64,000 nt of DNA from Limnobaculum zhutongyuii. GTDB lineage: Bacteria > Pseudomonadota > Gammaproteobacteria > Enterobacterales > Enterobacteriaceae. This document shows, one piece after another, positions 35,237 to 43,888 of this stretch (position 1 is its first letter; each line of letters starts with the position of its first letter). The stretch covers positions 1,364,001 through 1,428,000 of the forward strand of contig NZ_CP034752.1 of assembly GCF_004295645.1 (NCBI RefSeq), written 5' to 3'. The notes below the pieces were generated by a model. That model was given only the letters and a program-made list of their open reading frames with translations, ran no database searches and had not been told where the DNA came from. A program made the translations under genes and the position numbers.

Positions 35237-37284
35237 ATGACTATGTTCTGGGTGACAGCAAAAGAATGTGTCGATTTACCAGGTATGCCCGGTAGAGAAC
35301 ACAATGTGCGTAACCGCTTGGATAAAGTGGTTGCTGATAATACTGAAATGCGTCGTCGCCGTAAGGGAGGCAAAGCCTTTGAATATCATATTGATTGTCT
35401 GCCTGCCGAAACCCGTGAAGCCGTTCTGGCTCGCCACTATAATTCAGTGTTAGCTGATGTTAAAAGCCCTGTTAAACCGGTTATTAAAGCAAGATGTGCA
35501 GTTGGCCATAACGAAAGTTTGGCGTTAATGCGCCAATGTCCGGCTTTACTGGAACAGCAAACCGCACAATTAAACAATAAGCAACGGGCGATTGCTGACG
35601 CTCGATGCGCTCTGGTTAATGAGGTGTTACGTCTTGAGTCTGCAGGTATGTCTCGGATTAAAGCTATTCATTTTCTGTGTACGCAAATTTCTTCGAGTAG
35701 CCTGCCTGCCGCGCTTCAGTCTCACGCCGATGCCGCGAACGCTAAAAAAGGTTCCCGCGTTGGTATCAGTGCCAGGTCGCTGAATGGCTGGGTTGTTGAT
35801 TATTGTCGTGCGGCAGACGGCGCAGAACGCCTGGCACTTTTAGCTCCCGGACATCGTAAACCTGTAAAACCAGAGCATATTGGCTGGTTTCCGCTGTTTC
35901 TTGCTCACTGGCGCAATCTAAACGGACCTAGCATTACCGCTGCATACAGTTCATTTTGTGATGAGTGGGCGGAAATATACGCCGACCAACCGGCAATGAT
36001 TGAGGCTTGCCCCTCCTATATGAGCGTTCGCAGGGCTATGAACAAACTACCCCGGCGCGAAAAGGCTCGCGGCCGTCTTACTGGTTCTGCCGCTAAGGCT
36101 CTGGAAACCTATAAAAAACGTGATTGGTCGACCATGCCTGTTAACGGCTGTTGGATAGCTGATGGTAAATCATTGAATATGAAGGTTGCGCATCCTATTC
36201 ACGGTCACCCGTTTACACCTGAACTAACGCTGGTTATTGATGGTCGTAGCCGTTACGTCGTTGGTTGGAGCCTGGCACTGTCCGAAAGCGCTATCGCCGT
36301 GGCCGATGCTTACCGTTACGGTATGGAACGTCATGGCAAGCCCCTGTTTGTCTACTCGGATAACGGCGGCGGTGAAACTAATAAAATGTTAGATGCTGAC
36401 ATAACCGGTATTTTTCCGCGTCTCGGTATTACTCACATGACATCTATTCCAGGTAATCCGCAATCGCGCGGCATTATCGAACGCTTAAACGGTGTCATAC
36501 CCCGCGCTATAGCGCAAAAATTTCCTACTTATAACGGCCTTGGCGCTGACCGCGAGAGCGTTCGCGTTACTGGCCGAACCATTGAGTCAGCGGTTCGTGC
36601 TATTGAAAACAAACGCGATCTGAACGCGGTACAAAAAAAGGCTATCGCCAAACTGCCATCCTGGAATCAACTGCTAGATGTGATTACCGAGGAGGTAGAA
36701 AAATACAACACTCAACACCGGCACAGTGAACTACCCAAAATTGACGGACATCACCTGACACCTGCCGAGGCGCGGCGACTGGCGCTGGAAACCGAGGGGA
36801 TGATATCGAATATCTGACCGAGGTTGAGTTACGCGATATGTTCAAACCAGAACAGGTTCGTGTAGCTCAGCGCGGCTGGCTGGAACTAATGAATAACCAG
36901 TACTTTTCTGAGGCGCTAATTAATGTGGACGGTGAGGAAGTCCGAGTAGCATATGACATTCACGATGCCAGCCGGGTGATTGTGCGCCGTATGAATGGCG
37001 ACTATGTCTGTGATGCTATCTGGAACGGTAACAAACAGGCTGCAATTCCGGTTAATGCAATGCAGGACGCGATGGAAAAACGCCGCATTCGTCGCCTGAA
37101 ACTCAATGACGACCACCGCCGCGAGATTGAGGCCGAAGGCCGTCCAGTTCTGGAATCTAAACCAGTCCAATCCTTTAGTGAGTTCCTGGGTACGCCTGAG
37201 CCGGTACCTGTCGAAAAACCTTTCTTTTTCTTAGAAACCGATCGTGATGAATATCTGAGAAAAAACGGCACGCATCATAAATAA
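35237..37284 (+). pseudogene. Transposase A (MuA-like), split by a -1 frameshift
   Basis: The first frame (35237-36817, 526 residues) holds the winged-helix DNA-binding start and the DDE catalytic core, with D in WIADGKS, D in VYSDNGGGE and E in GIIERLNGV. The second frame (ATG at 36838, to 37284) holds the C-terminal beta-barrel and the MuB-contact tail. A -1 shift at GAGGGGATG (36794-36802) joins them smoothly: reading on from 36799 gives DDIEYLTEVELRDMFKPEQ, for about 681 residues in total, close to MuA's 663. A missing G in the run explains it; programmed slippage is a less likely alternative. Confidence 0.85.
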
Positions 37285-37296
37285 CGGGGTAACACC

Positions 37297-38187
37297 ATGA
37301 TTAAAAATGAATTATCTGAATTAATGAGCGCTAAGGGCTGGTCTCAGTCTCAAATAGCGCGTGCGATTGGCAAATCACCCGCCGTGATTAACCAATATTT
37401 GCAGGATAAATATCAGGGCAATATCGCCGCGTTGGAGGAAGACCTTCGCCAGTTTCTGAATCGTGAGACTGAAAAATCACGTTCTCAGAAGTTGTGCGCT
37501 TGTTTCGTGCCAACAGTTACCGCACGCCGGGCGCTGGAGGTGATTCGTATGGCTCACCTGGACGGTGAAATCAACGTTATCTATGGTGATGCCGGTATGG
37601 GAAAAACCATGATTATGCGCCAGTACGCTGCCGAGAACCGCGATGCAGTGCTGATTGAGGCTGACCCTGGTTATACCGCTCGCGTAGTGCTGGAAGAGCT
37701 GTGCTCTAAATTAGGACTAAACCGCCGTGGCAACATTCATGAGCTGAGTGATTCCTGTGTTAACGCATTGCGTGATTCCGGTCGTCTGCTGTTGATTGAC
37801 GAAGCTGAAAACCTGCCCTATCGGGCGCTGGAAATGATTCGCCGTATTCACGATAAAGCCGGTATTGGTGTCGTGCTGGCGGGGATGCCTCGTCTGATTA
37901 TCAACCTGAAGGGAAAGCGAGGTGAATATAAGCAGCTCTACAGTCGCGTGGCCTTCGCACTACCTCTGGGTGATGTACTGCCGCGTAATGATATCAACGA
38001 TATCGCCGTTAGCGTCCTACCCGATGCCGCAGAGCCTGCCGTCAGTGATGAACTGTTTAACGCCTCTCGCGGTAATGCACGGCGGTTATTCAAACTACTG
38101 CGTGGTGTTCACCGTCATAGTCTGATTAGCGGCGAAACTGTCAGTACTGAAGCAGTACGTAAGATGTCAGAAATGCTGATTAATTAA
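37297..38187 (+). CDS. Transposition ATPase B (MuB-like)
   Basis: MuB is the AAA+ ATPase that selects target DNA and activates transposase. The 296-residue protein has an N-terminal helix-turn-helix (GWSQSQIARAIGKSPAVINQYL), a Walker A YGDAGMGKT near residue 105 and Walker B LLLIDEAENLP near residue 165, then the lid region SRGNARRLFKLLRG. It follows A by 12 bp. Confidence 0.92.
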   Translation: MIKNELSELMSAKGWSQSQIARAIGKSPAVINQYLQDKYQGNIAALEEDLRQFLNRETEKSRSQKLCACFVPTVTARRALEVIRMAHLDGEINVIYGDAGMGKTMIMRQYAAENRDAVLIEADPGYTARVVLEELCSKLGLNRRGNIHELSDSCVNALRDSGRLLLIDEAENLPYRALEMIRRIHDKAGIGVVLAGMPRLIINLKGKRGEYKQLYSRVAFALPLGDVLPRNDINDIAVSVLPDAAEPAVSDELFNASRGNARRLFKLLRGVHRHSLISGETVSTEAVRKMSEMLIN

Positions 38188-38196
38188 GAGGTTGCT

Positions 38197-38474
38197 ATGC
38201 AAGTTTATTTAAGTAATGAAGCGTTAATTTCTGCGGTCATTCGTATGAAATTGGTGATGGAATCACTGAGCGAAAACGGCGTGACCATCAAAAATGTCAT
38301 GCTGAATGGTGGCTCTCCTGTTATTCGAGTAGCTCGTTGTTCGTACTGTGACCAAATGGTACGCGATGGTCGCGCTCAGTTTGTCTCATTTGGTTGTGGC
38401 CCTGTGGGCATTTCAAACAGGGTATTTTCATTCTGGACGGCTGTAAGGTCGTGTGGTCGGAGTCGTTACATTGA
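38197..38474 (+). pseudogene. Small early zinc-finger protein, frameshifted by an 8-bp near-duplication
   Basis: The frame from 38197 starts normally and includes RCSYCDQMV, but then drifts into low-quality sequence until 38544, running across the next gene. If TGTGGCCC (38395-38402), a near copy of the adjacent TGTGGGCA, is removed, the frame reads FGCGHFKQGIFILDGCKVVW and stops at 38474, just in front of the next ribosome site. The restored product is about 89 residues with a Cys2...Cys-Gly-His zinc site. Function unknown. Confidence 0.6.
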
Positions 38475-38483
38475 GGAGGAAAC

Positions 38484-38684
38484 GTGGCCGGAGTCCTGGA
38501 AATCGAGGTCATTTGTGATGAAGAAACAGGCGCAGTCATGGTGAAGTACCGCCAGGGCGGAACGGAGGATATCAACAAGTTAGAACTTAACTTAATCAAC
38601 AAATCACAAGCCCACTGTGAATATCTTTTTCAGCAGTTATCGAGTGGGACATATCAACTGATAGACGCAAAAATCATTCAATAG
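38484..38684 (+). CDS. Small phage early protein
   Basis: A 66-residue acidic protein begins at a GTG 5 nt behind a very strong GAGGAGG ribosome site. It shows no recognised domain; the start (AGVLEIEVICDEETGAVMV) looks like a small beta hairpin and the rest helical. The stop of the preceding gene overlaps its ribosome site, so translation is probably coupled. Unrecognised family. Confidence 0.65.
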   Translation: MAGVLEIEVICDEETGAVMVKYRQGGTEDINKLELNLINKSQAHCEYLFQQLSSGTYQLIDAKIIQ

Positions 38685-38693
38685 GAGTTTATT

Positions 38694-39326
38694 ATGTCAG
38701 AAAAAACCAGTATTCCGGTCGTTGCCATTCCTGAAGGCTATATGATGGACCGTAAGCAACGCCTTGTTCTTATCTCTCAAGTACCAGCCTACGATTTAGA
38801 AATGGATGCATTTGTCCGTGCTCAGATTGCTGCTGCTAAAAAAATCCAGGTGCAATTAATGGATTTCAAAACATCAGCCTTCTCCGATTGTTATGCCTGG
38901 TTAGATTTAGTGGCTGAGAAATATAACCGTCAGATGGGCGGGGTTAAGGGGAACGTCACGTTTTCCTCTTATGATGGCTCTCAGCAAATTCAGATAAAAG
39001 TTCAAGACACTTTAGTGTTTGGGCCGGAATTACAGGTTGCGAAAGAGATTATCGATGAGTGTTTGCACGAATGGTCAGAGGGTGCGAACGCTAACCTACG
39101 CGCTCTGGTTACAGATGCGTTTGCCGTTGATAAAGAAGGTCAATTGAACACTGGCCGCATTCTGTCGCTACGTCGTATCAAGATTGATGATGAACGTTGG
39201 TTACAGGCTATGGATGCAATTGCGGACTCTCTACTGATAGCAACGTCAAAAACTTATATTAATTTTCGTGAAAAAGCAGCTGATGGCAAATTAATTGCGA
39301 TCCCATTAGATATTGCAGCGGTGTGA
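38694..39326 (+). CDS. DUF3164-family phage protein
   Basis: This 210-residue protein matches the DUF3164 family, common in Mu-like and other transposable phages downstream of the B gene. The start PVVAIPEGYMMDRKQRLVL and the central FSDCYAWLDLVAEKYNRQMGG are typical. The role is unknown, though the early position suggests replication or host takeover. The Mu gam gene usually found nearby is not seen. Confidence 0.85.
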   Translation: MSEKTSIPVVAIPEGYMMDRKQRLVLISQVPAYDLEMDAFVRAQIAAAKKIQVQLMDFKTSAFSDCYAWLDLVAEKYNRQMGGVKGNVTFSSYDGSQQIQIKVQDTLVFGPELQVAKEIIDECLHEWSEGANANLRALVTDAFAVDKEGQLNTGRILSLRRIKIDDERWLQAMDAIADSLLIATSKTYINFREKAADGKLIAIPLDIAAV

Positions 39327-39327
39327 T

Positions 39328-39519
39328 ATGGCCGCTCAGGAATTTAATAAGAAATATCCTGTTGGTTCGGGCTTTATTTATCAACCTAATAAAATCTTGC
39401 GTGGTGGTCGTGCTGTCCGAACGCTTGATATTGCAAGAGATTTAACGGATTCCACAGTAGTCGAAATAAACTGTGAACCACATTGGGTAAAAATAGAGAC
39501 GCTGACTCCAGCGGGTTAA
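39328..39519 (+). CDS. Small phage protein, YPVGSxF domain
   Basis: The 63-residue protein consists of one small beta-rich unit: KKYPVGSGFIYQP, then RAVRTLDIARDL, then STVVEINCEPHWVKIETL. The same pattern forms the N-terminal half of the protein at 40968-41342, so the two are paralogous. The ATG at 39328 is one base after the preceding stop. Function unknown. Confidence 0.6.
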   Translation: MAAQEFNKKYPVGSGFIYQPNKILRGGRAVRTLDIARDLTDSTVVEINCEPHWVKIETLTPAG

Positions 39520-39550
39520 TTTAAAAACTTATTAATAACTCTTTAAATAT

Positions 39551-39580
39551 GGCGTAAACCCGCCGGGGCGGCGTTACGCC
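39551..39580 (+). other. GC-rich hairpin between early genes
   Basis: GGCGTAA (39551-39557) pairs with TTACGCC (39574-39580), enclosing a smaller GC hairpin. There is no T run; it may tune early-operon expression. Confidence 0.5.
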
Positions 39581-39598
39581 TAAAACAGGAGGTTTTAT

Positions 39599-39907
39599 AT
39601 GAAATTATTTATTTATGGTAACGAACCTGGAGATATTGCAGCACACGGTGAGTATCAACATGGTGTCGATGCATCTCTGTTGCCATGTCCATTTTGCGCG
39701 TCAGATGAATTAACTGTTGATAATTCATGGACGCCTTACTACAGCGTTGAATGCCAGTGTTGTGGCGCATCTATTCCAGGTAATTTTGAACCTAATACTT
39801 TCCGTTTTAATAGTAAGGAAGAATGTCGCTGCGCTCATGAGCAAGCGTTTAATTCTGCAATCAACTGCTGGAATAGTCGATTAGAAGAGGTACCTGCCAA
39901 TGGTTGA
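39599..39907 (+). CDS. Lar-like zinc-ribbon protein
   Basis: The 102-residue protein has a CPFCASDEL motif near residue 30, a second CQCCGA motif near residue 53, and the closing AFNSAINCWNSR typical of Lar-family restriction-alleviation proteins. Those modulate host restriction enzymes on behalf of phages. An AGGAGG ribosome site precedes the ATG. Assignment rests on the motif layout only. Confidence 0.7.
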   Translation: MKLFIYGNEPGDIAAHGEYQHGVDASLLPCPFCASDELTVDNSWTPYYSVECQCCGASIPGNFEPNTFRFNSKEECRCAHEQAFNSAINCWNSRLEEVPANG

Positions 39908-40379
39908 GAATTTATCTAAAACAGAATCTTTACGCCAGTCGTTACGGATATTCGGCGAGTCTACTGGTTACGAGTTATTTCAGTATACCGGTATTCCGGT
40001 GGATTGCGTGGCATCGCTTTTACAGTATGACGTAGCGCAGGGATTAATCGTCAAAGGCTGGAAAGGCAAGCGTCGCAGCTACCAGTTGGCTCTTGGTTCG
40101 CCGAAGAAAGTTAAAAAGTATCACCGCGATCCTGCGAGTTATCGAAATGCCGTACCGGTATTGGTTGAATCAATCGAACGCCGTTTTATCTACATCGCGG
40201 TTCAGGCGACGGAGCTGGAGAAAAACGATGATTTTTTTGAGGCCATCAAACTGTGGATGAAAGCAGCCGGTTTAGCAGCATTAGATATCAATGCTGATTA
40301 TTGTCGCCGCCGTGCGAATTACTGTCAGGCGGCAGTTGATCGTGGCTGGTCAAATTTGAATAACGGAGGCACAGCATGA
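39900..40379 (+). CDS. Early phage protein with ANR/PerC-like C-terminus
   Basis: The 159-residue protein begins with a winged-helix-like region (LFQYTGIPVDCVASLLQYDV, then KGWKGKRRSYQLAL). Its C-terminal helical part (FFEAIKLWMKAAGLAALDINADYCRRR in position, ending YCQAAVDRGW) resembles the ANR/PerC group of regulators, which share the A-x3-W-x2-A...R-x2-YC pattern. Such proteins bind H-NS or act as transcription modulators. It overlaps the genes on both sides by 4-8 bp. Confidence 0.55.
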   Translation: MVENLSKTESLRQSLRIFGESTGYELFQYTGIPVDCVASLLQYDVAQGLIVKGWKGKRRSYQLALGSPKKVKKYHRDPASYRNAVPVLVESIERRFIYIAVQATELEKNDDFFEAIKLWMKAAGLAALDINADYCRRRANYCQAAVDRGWSNLNNGGTA

Positions 40380-40759
40380 GCGATAAAAAGCCTGTTGTAT
40401 TTATTTCCGGACCAATGACCGGAATAGCCGATTTTAATCGCACAACCTTTAACTCATTGGCTGAAGTGCTAGAGGAACAAGGGTTTGTTGTTCTTAATCC
40501 TGCCGTTCTTCCCGATGGTTTAGCTCATGAACAGTACATGAAAATCACGTTAGCAATGCTTGAAGAGGCGGATGTGATGTTTCTGCTTGATGGATGGGAT
40601 AACAGCAAAGGTGCAAAGCAGGAATTTATTAAGGCTAAACGCTTAGAACTGCTTTTTATGTATGAATCAAACGTGGCGCTAAAAGCCGCCGTAGAGAGTA
40701 GCCGCCATTTTAACGCGGTTGCGCGTGAGGCAAAAGTGGAGAATTCAATATGTTATTAA
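40376..40759 (+). CDS. DUF4406 protein (nucleoside deoxyribosyltransferase-like)
   Basis: The 127-residue protein starts with VFISGPMTGIADFNRTTFN, the hallmark of DUF4406, a Rossmann-like group related to nucleoside 2-deoxyribosyltransferases. LNPAVLPDGLAHEQYM, ADVMFLLDGWDNSKGAKQE and the catalytic-type E of GAKQEF follow. In phages it may act in nucleotide metabolism. Its start overlaps the upstream stop by 4 bp. Confidence 0.85.
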   Translation: MSDKKPVVFISGPMTGIADFNRTTFNSLAEVLEEQGFVVLNPAVLPDGLAHEQYMKITLAMLEEADVMFLLDGWDNSKGAKQEFIKAKRLELLFMYESNVALKAAVESSRHFNAVAREAKVENSICY

Positions 40760-40971
40760 GCGTAACCGGCTGTGAGTACCAGCAAGATGGTGCAAAACGG
40801 ATTTATACCATGACCAACAAATCCGTCGCCATAGAGTATCCGGCATACCCGAAGAAATCACAACTTCGCTTCTATGACTCTCGTGGCTATGCCATCAATA
40901 AAGCCAGCCTTAAGCAGGAACTGAAAAAGGCTGTTGAACTGTACAAGACAAAACGGGGGATCCATCCATGA
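40750..40971 (+). CDS. Hypothetical small phage protein
   Basis: A 73-residue basic protein overlaps its neighbours by 10 and 4 bp, as expected in a packed early operon. It shows a beta-rich start and a lysine-rich helical C-terminus (KQELKKAVELYKTKRG). No recognised family. Confidence 0.6.
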   Translation: MLLSVTGCEYQQDGAKRIYTMTNKSVAIEYPAYPKKSQLRFYDSRGYAINKASLKQELKKAVELYKTKRGIHP

Positions 40972-41342
40972 GTTTACTACGCGATATGCCGGAAAGGCGT
41001 TTTAACCTGCTTTATCCCATAGGAACGCCGTTTACTTATTATCCCAATCCTGGAATTCCCGACGGTGAGATTGTGGTGACTGATTCTGAGGCATGGAAAA
41101 CAGCGAAAGGTAAAGTTGTCGTTAAAGTTCGTGGCCGAATTGGTGGTGTAACCGTATCGAAGTTGTCACCACTGGACGTTGCTACCTGTACCGTTTGTGG
41201 GTGTGATGATCTGCGCGCCTGCATTGATGAAGCTGGTTCGCCTTGTTATTGGGTGCAGGTTAATCGCCTTAAAGGTACGGGTATTTGTTCGCATTGTGCG
41301 GAACACCTTAACCAAATGAATACATTTGGTGAACCAAAGTAA
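40968..41342 (+). CDS. Phage protein with YPIG domain and zinc finger
   Basis: Residues 1-68 repeat the small domain of the gene at 39328 (LLYPIGTPFTYYP... then VVVKVRGRIGGVTVSKLSPL). Residues 73-112 add a four-cysteine zinc site, CTVCGCDDLRACID...CSHC, with the CGC-x2-xRAC pattern found in many phage proteins. Likely DNA- or protein-binding; function unknown. Confidence 0.65.
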   Translation: MSLLRDMPERRFNLLYPIGTPFTYYPNPGIPDGEIVVTDSEAWKTAKGKVVVKVRGRIGGVTVSKLSPLDVATCTVCGCDDLRACIDEAGSPCYWVQVNRLKGTGICSHCAEHLNQMNTFGEPK

Positions 41343-41357
41343 TCGGATTGGTGCTGT

Positions 41358-41600
41358 ATGAAAAATGAATTAGTAGGAATGGCAGGATTTAGACAACTGG
41401 TGGAAAGCGGCGGGATTGATGAATTTGTGGTCCAGCGCTTTAACGGACTATATCACCTGTTCGCAATCAACCGCAACTGTGGTGTGTCGTATTACCTGCG
41501 CGAACGGCGTGGAGACTACAAGACCTGGACAACGTTGGACAGAGCTGCCGCGTTTTTGTACAGCATCAATATTACCCAGTTTTCTATTCGTTGCGCTTAA
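41358..41600 (+). CDS. Small hypothetical phage protein
   Basis: The 80-residue protein has a compact alpha/beta pattern: GFRQLVESGGIDEFVVQ, then a strand-rich middle, then WTTLDRAAAFLYSINITQF. This layout recalls small proteins annotated near plasmid partition loci, but the similarity is weak. It begins 15 bp after the zinc-finger gene. Confidence 0.55.
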   Translation: MKNELVGMAGFRQLVESGGIDEFVVQRFNGLYHLFAINRNCGVSYYLRERRGDYKTWTTLDRAAAFLYSINITQFSIRCA

Positions 41601-41619
41601 TAATGGTGGGATTGGAACA

Positions 41620-42003
41620 ATGACTAATCTGAAGAAAAAACAACAGAACGCGGAGCGTAAACGCCGCCAAAGGGCAAACCAGGCCAAACGGTTCGGAGAG
41701 CATCGGCTTGAAACTGTGCTGTGTGACCGTGAATTCCAGGCACTGGAAATTATACGTGTTCGACGTAATCCTGGGCGGGAACCTTATTCCCGTAACGATT
41801 GCATATCTTTATTACTTTTGTGTGAACTTGCGCGGTTAGAGCGTCAGGAAGCCCGTTTGGGTAAGTGTCAGCATTGTGGCAACACTTTACCTGAAGGCTG
41901 TCAGGCTGCGTTTAAAGGCGAGGCAGTCTGTTGGTTTACCCGTGATTGTCGCGCACTAAATTTAACGGATGTGACCGGTCACGCCCGTCTGGAGGTTGAA
42001 TGA
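41620..42003 (+). CDS. Basic phage protein with C-terminal cysteine motif
   Basis: The ATG at 41620 gives 127 residues. The N-terminus is strongly basic (KKKQQNAERKRRQRANQAKR), the middle resembles a ribbon-helix-helix or helical DNA-binding region (DREFQALEIIRVRRNPG...SRNDCISLLLL), and the end has CQHCGNTLPEGC. Probably a DNA-binding early protein. A longer in-frame reading upstream lies over the previous gene and is not supported. Confidence 0.6.
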   Translation: MTNLKKKQQNAERKRRQRANQAKRFGEHRLETVLCDREFQALEIIRVRRNPGREPYSRNDCISLLLLCELARLERQEARLGKCQHCGNTLPEGCQAAFKGEAVCWFTRDCRALNLTDVTGHARLEVE

Positions 42004-42377
42004 GTAACGAAACCGAATATCCAGACAACTCTGACAATGTTCTAGCCTTTACGAAACGCTTTAATGAAAACGCTGATATCAAAGAGATGTTGAATGTTTC
42101 TAAAGCTAAAAAAGGTGAAGTTTATTGTCGTCATGAACGCATTGAAATTAATGAACATCAGCGTTCTGTCACGTGCCGACGTTGTAAGGCCGTAGTCGAT
42201 CCATTCGACTGGATTAATTCTGTCGCAAAAAAAGAAGCCATTATAGCCTGGGAGTTAACCAGTTTAAGGCTAGAGATTAAGTCCCACCGAGAAGGACTGG
42301 AAAAATTAAAACGCGAGGAAACCAACTGTAAAGCACGTATACGAACGGCTAAAGCAAAACTGGAGGCTGATATATGA
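42000..42377 (+). CDS. Zinc-finger and coiled-coil phage protein
   Basis: This 125-residue protein contains YCRHERIEINEHQRSVTCRRC near residue 41, a plausible zinc site, and a C-terminal coiled coil (LRLEIKSHREGLEKLKREE) after the hinge FDWINSVAKKEAIIAWE. Coupled by 4-bp overlaps to both neighbours. Function unknown. Confidence 0.62.
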   Translation: MSNETEYPDNSDNVLAFTKRFNENADIKEMLNVSKAKKGEVYCRHERIEINEHQRSVTCRRCKAVVDPFDWINSVAKKEAIIAWELTSLRLEIKSHREGLEKLKREETNCKARIRTAKAKLEADI

Positions 42378-42595
42378 AATTGCTAGATAATCCTTATTAC
42401 GAGCATTTGAAACTATCCAAACGCCAGTTAACAAGATTAGACCGCATGGTTAAGTCACTTACTGAAATGTCTTGTGACTGGGATGGGCTGGATAATGGTA
42501 TGGAAAGCGACCTCGATTTTTTTGCCAGAGAATTATCTGAACTCTGTCGCGGTATTCAAGAGTTAAGGGGGAGCTGGAATGAGCATCATGACTAA
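42374..42595 (+). CDS. Small hypothetical phage protein
   Basis: A 73-residue helical, acidic protein with a four-base overlap to the gene before and a 17-bp overlap to gemA after. No recognised family. The C-terminal coding stretch contains the ribosome site of gemA. Confidence 0.55.
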   Translation: MKLLDNPYYEHLKLSKRQLTRLDRMVKSLTEMSCDWDGLDNGMESDLDFFARELSELCRGIQELRGSWNEHHD

Positions 42596-42998
42596 AAAAC
42601 TAATTAGCGGGGTTAAAGCCGGTCAGACCTATCTAAAATGGGATGATTCGACTTATCGCTCCGTTATCGCCCGTATAACGGGAGGTAAAACCAGTGCCAC
42701 AAAATGTACCCTGGAAGAGCTGGAGAACATTAAAGAGTACATGCACGGACAATGGTTCCCGCGTAAATCATCAAAAAAACATGGTCGTACACCTAATGTG
42801 GCCATGAGCCGAAAGGCGATTCAGGGAAAGATTGAAGCCCTGTTATCAGAGGCTGATCGCCCCTGGCAGTATGCAGAGAGCATGGCCGTTCATATGTTTA
42901 AACGGCAGGCTATTGAATGGCTGACCACAGCAGAATTAACCAAACTGATGCAGGCATTGATTATTGATGCTAAACGTCATGGCCGGAGAACATCATGA
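42579..42998 (+). CDS. gemA: GemA/gp16-family protein (DUF1018)
   Basis: This 139-residue protein belongs to the DUF1018 family of Mu gp16/GemA, a modulator of host supercoiling and gene expression. Family features are DSTYRSVIARITGGKTSATKC in position, LEELENIKEYMHGQWFPRK, and WQYAESMAVHMF near the end. The ATG follows a strong GGGGGAG ribosome site. It is directly upstream of mor, as in Mu. Confidence 0.88.
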   Translation: MSIMTKKLISGVKAGQTYLKWDDSTYRSVIARITGGKTSATKCTLEELENIKEYMHGQWFPRKSSKKHGRTPNVAMSRKAIQGKIEALLSEADRPWQYAESMAVHMFKRQAIEWLTTAELTKLMQALIIDAKRHGRRTS

Positions 42999-43453
42999 AG
43001 CTATCATTCAATCGTGACGAACTGGAACGGTTAGAGTCGCTATTACCTGAGTCTGCGAAGTCATTAGTATTAATCCTTGGTTATGCCGCCACTGCACGTT
43101 TGATTAGCCGTTTTGGTGGTGTTACGCTGTCAGCGAAAACGGGCCTGGCTAAAGAGCGTAGCGGTGGTGTCCATACTATGTTGCGTGATGTACTCAATGA
43201 TGATGAATTAAAAAAATTGATTGATTATCTGGGCGGCGATCAGTTTTATATTCCTCGTTGTGATGTAGCATTCCGGAAATTGCGAGACGCTAGATTTGTT
43301 GCGGCCATTGCTGAAAATCTGGATAAAGGGTTATCAACTCGCCAGGCAATGGCTCGACTCTGCCCTGAGTTTAATATTAGCGACCGTCAGGGCTGGAAGT
43401 TGATACATCAACACAATGCGGATAGCAGTAATCATCAACAGAATTTATTTTAA
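42995..43453 (+). CDS. mor: Middle-operon activator of the Mor/C family
   Basis: Mor activates the Mu middle promoter by binding a dyad near -42. The 152-residue protein has the dimerisation half (GYAATARLISRFGGVTLSA) and the C-terminal helix-turn-helix (VAAIAENLDKGLSTRQAMARL, then NISDRQGWKLI). It overlaps gemA by 4 bp. No separate C gene is seen before the late genes, so this one protein may activate late transcription directly. Confidence 0.88.
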   Translation: MKLSFNRDELERLESLLPESAKSLVLILGYAATARLISRFGGVTLSAKTGLAKERSGGVHTMLRDVLNDDELKKLIDYLGGDQFYIPRCDVAFRKLRDARFVAAIAENLDKGLSTRQAMARLCPEFNISDRQGWKLIHQHNADSSNHQQNLF

Positions 43454-43465
43454 GGTGAATAATCC

Positions 43466-43855
43466 ATGATTAAAAAATTGATACTTGCAACTATTGTTGT
43501 TGCTTCATTTTCAAGTCATGCAATCAGCGCTGAGGAATATCCTGGTGTACTATCATTACTACCTAAAGCACTTGCCGGAGATTATATTAGTCAGAGGAAT
43601 TTAGCTTACTCTTACATGAATGGTTGGGGTAAAGAAGGCGCTAACGGTTATATACCCAAAGACCCTATTAGTGGTTGTGCGTGGCGAAAGTTAATTTTAT
43701 TGACGAATAAAAACGCTGACTTCGGTGATGCGGGAAATGAATCTGTTGATTGTAGTAAAATACATCCAACAGATAATGCAAAAGTATGGGAAAAAGTTCA
43801 TGCTGGCATCCAATTAATGTCTAAATTGAATGATATTAACAATAAAGGGCACTGA
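43466..43855 (+). CDS. Secreted Sel1-like accessory protein
   Basis: The 129-residue protein has a Sec signal peptide (MIKKLILATIVVASFSSHAISA, cleaved after about residue 22) and a mature part with one Sel1-like helical repeat (ALAGDYISQRNLAYSYMNGWG, then ISGCAWRKLILLTN). Two cysteines could form a disulfide. It lies 12 bp after mor and is not part of the Mu core, so it is probably cargo (moron) acting in the periplasm. Its partner is unknown. Confidence 0.7.
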   Translation: MIKKLILATIVVASFSSHAISAEEYPGVLSLLPKALAGDYISQRNLAYSYMNGWGKEGANGYIPKDPISGCAWRKLILLTNKNADFGDAGNESVDCSKIHPTDNAKVWEKVHAGIQLMSKLNDINNKGH

Positions 43856-43888
43856 TGTTAGGTTACTACTGGTTAATTAAATCCTATT

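Noticed and set aside
37002..37271. 89-codon minus-strand frame within the transposase C-terminus
   Set aside because: Antisense shadow of a clearly conserved domain.
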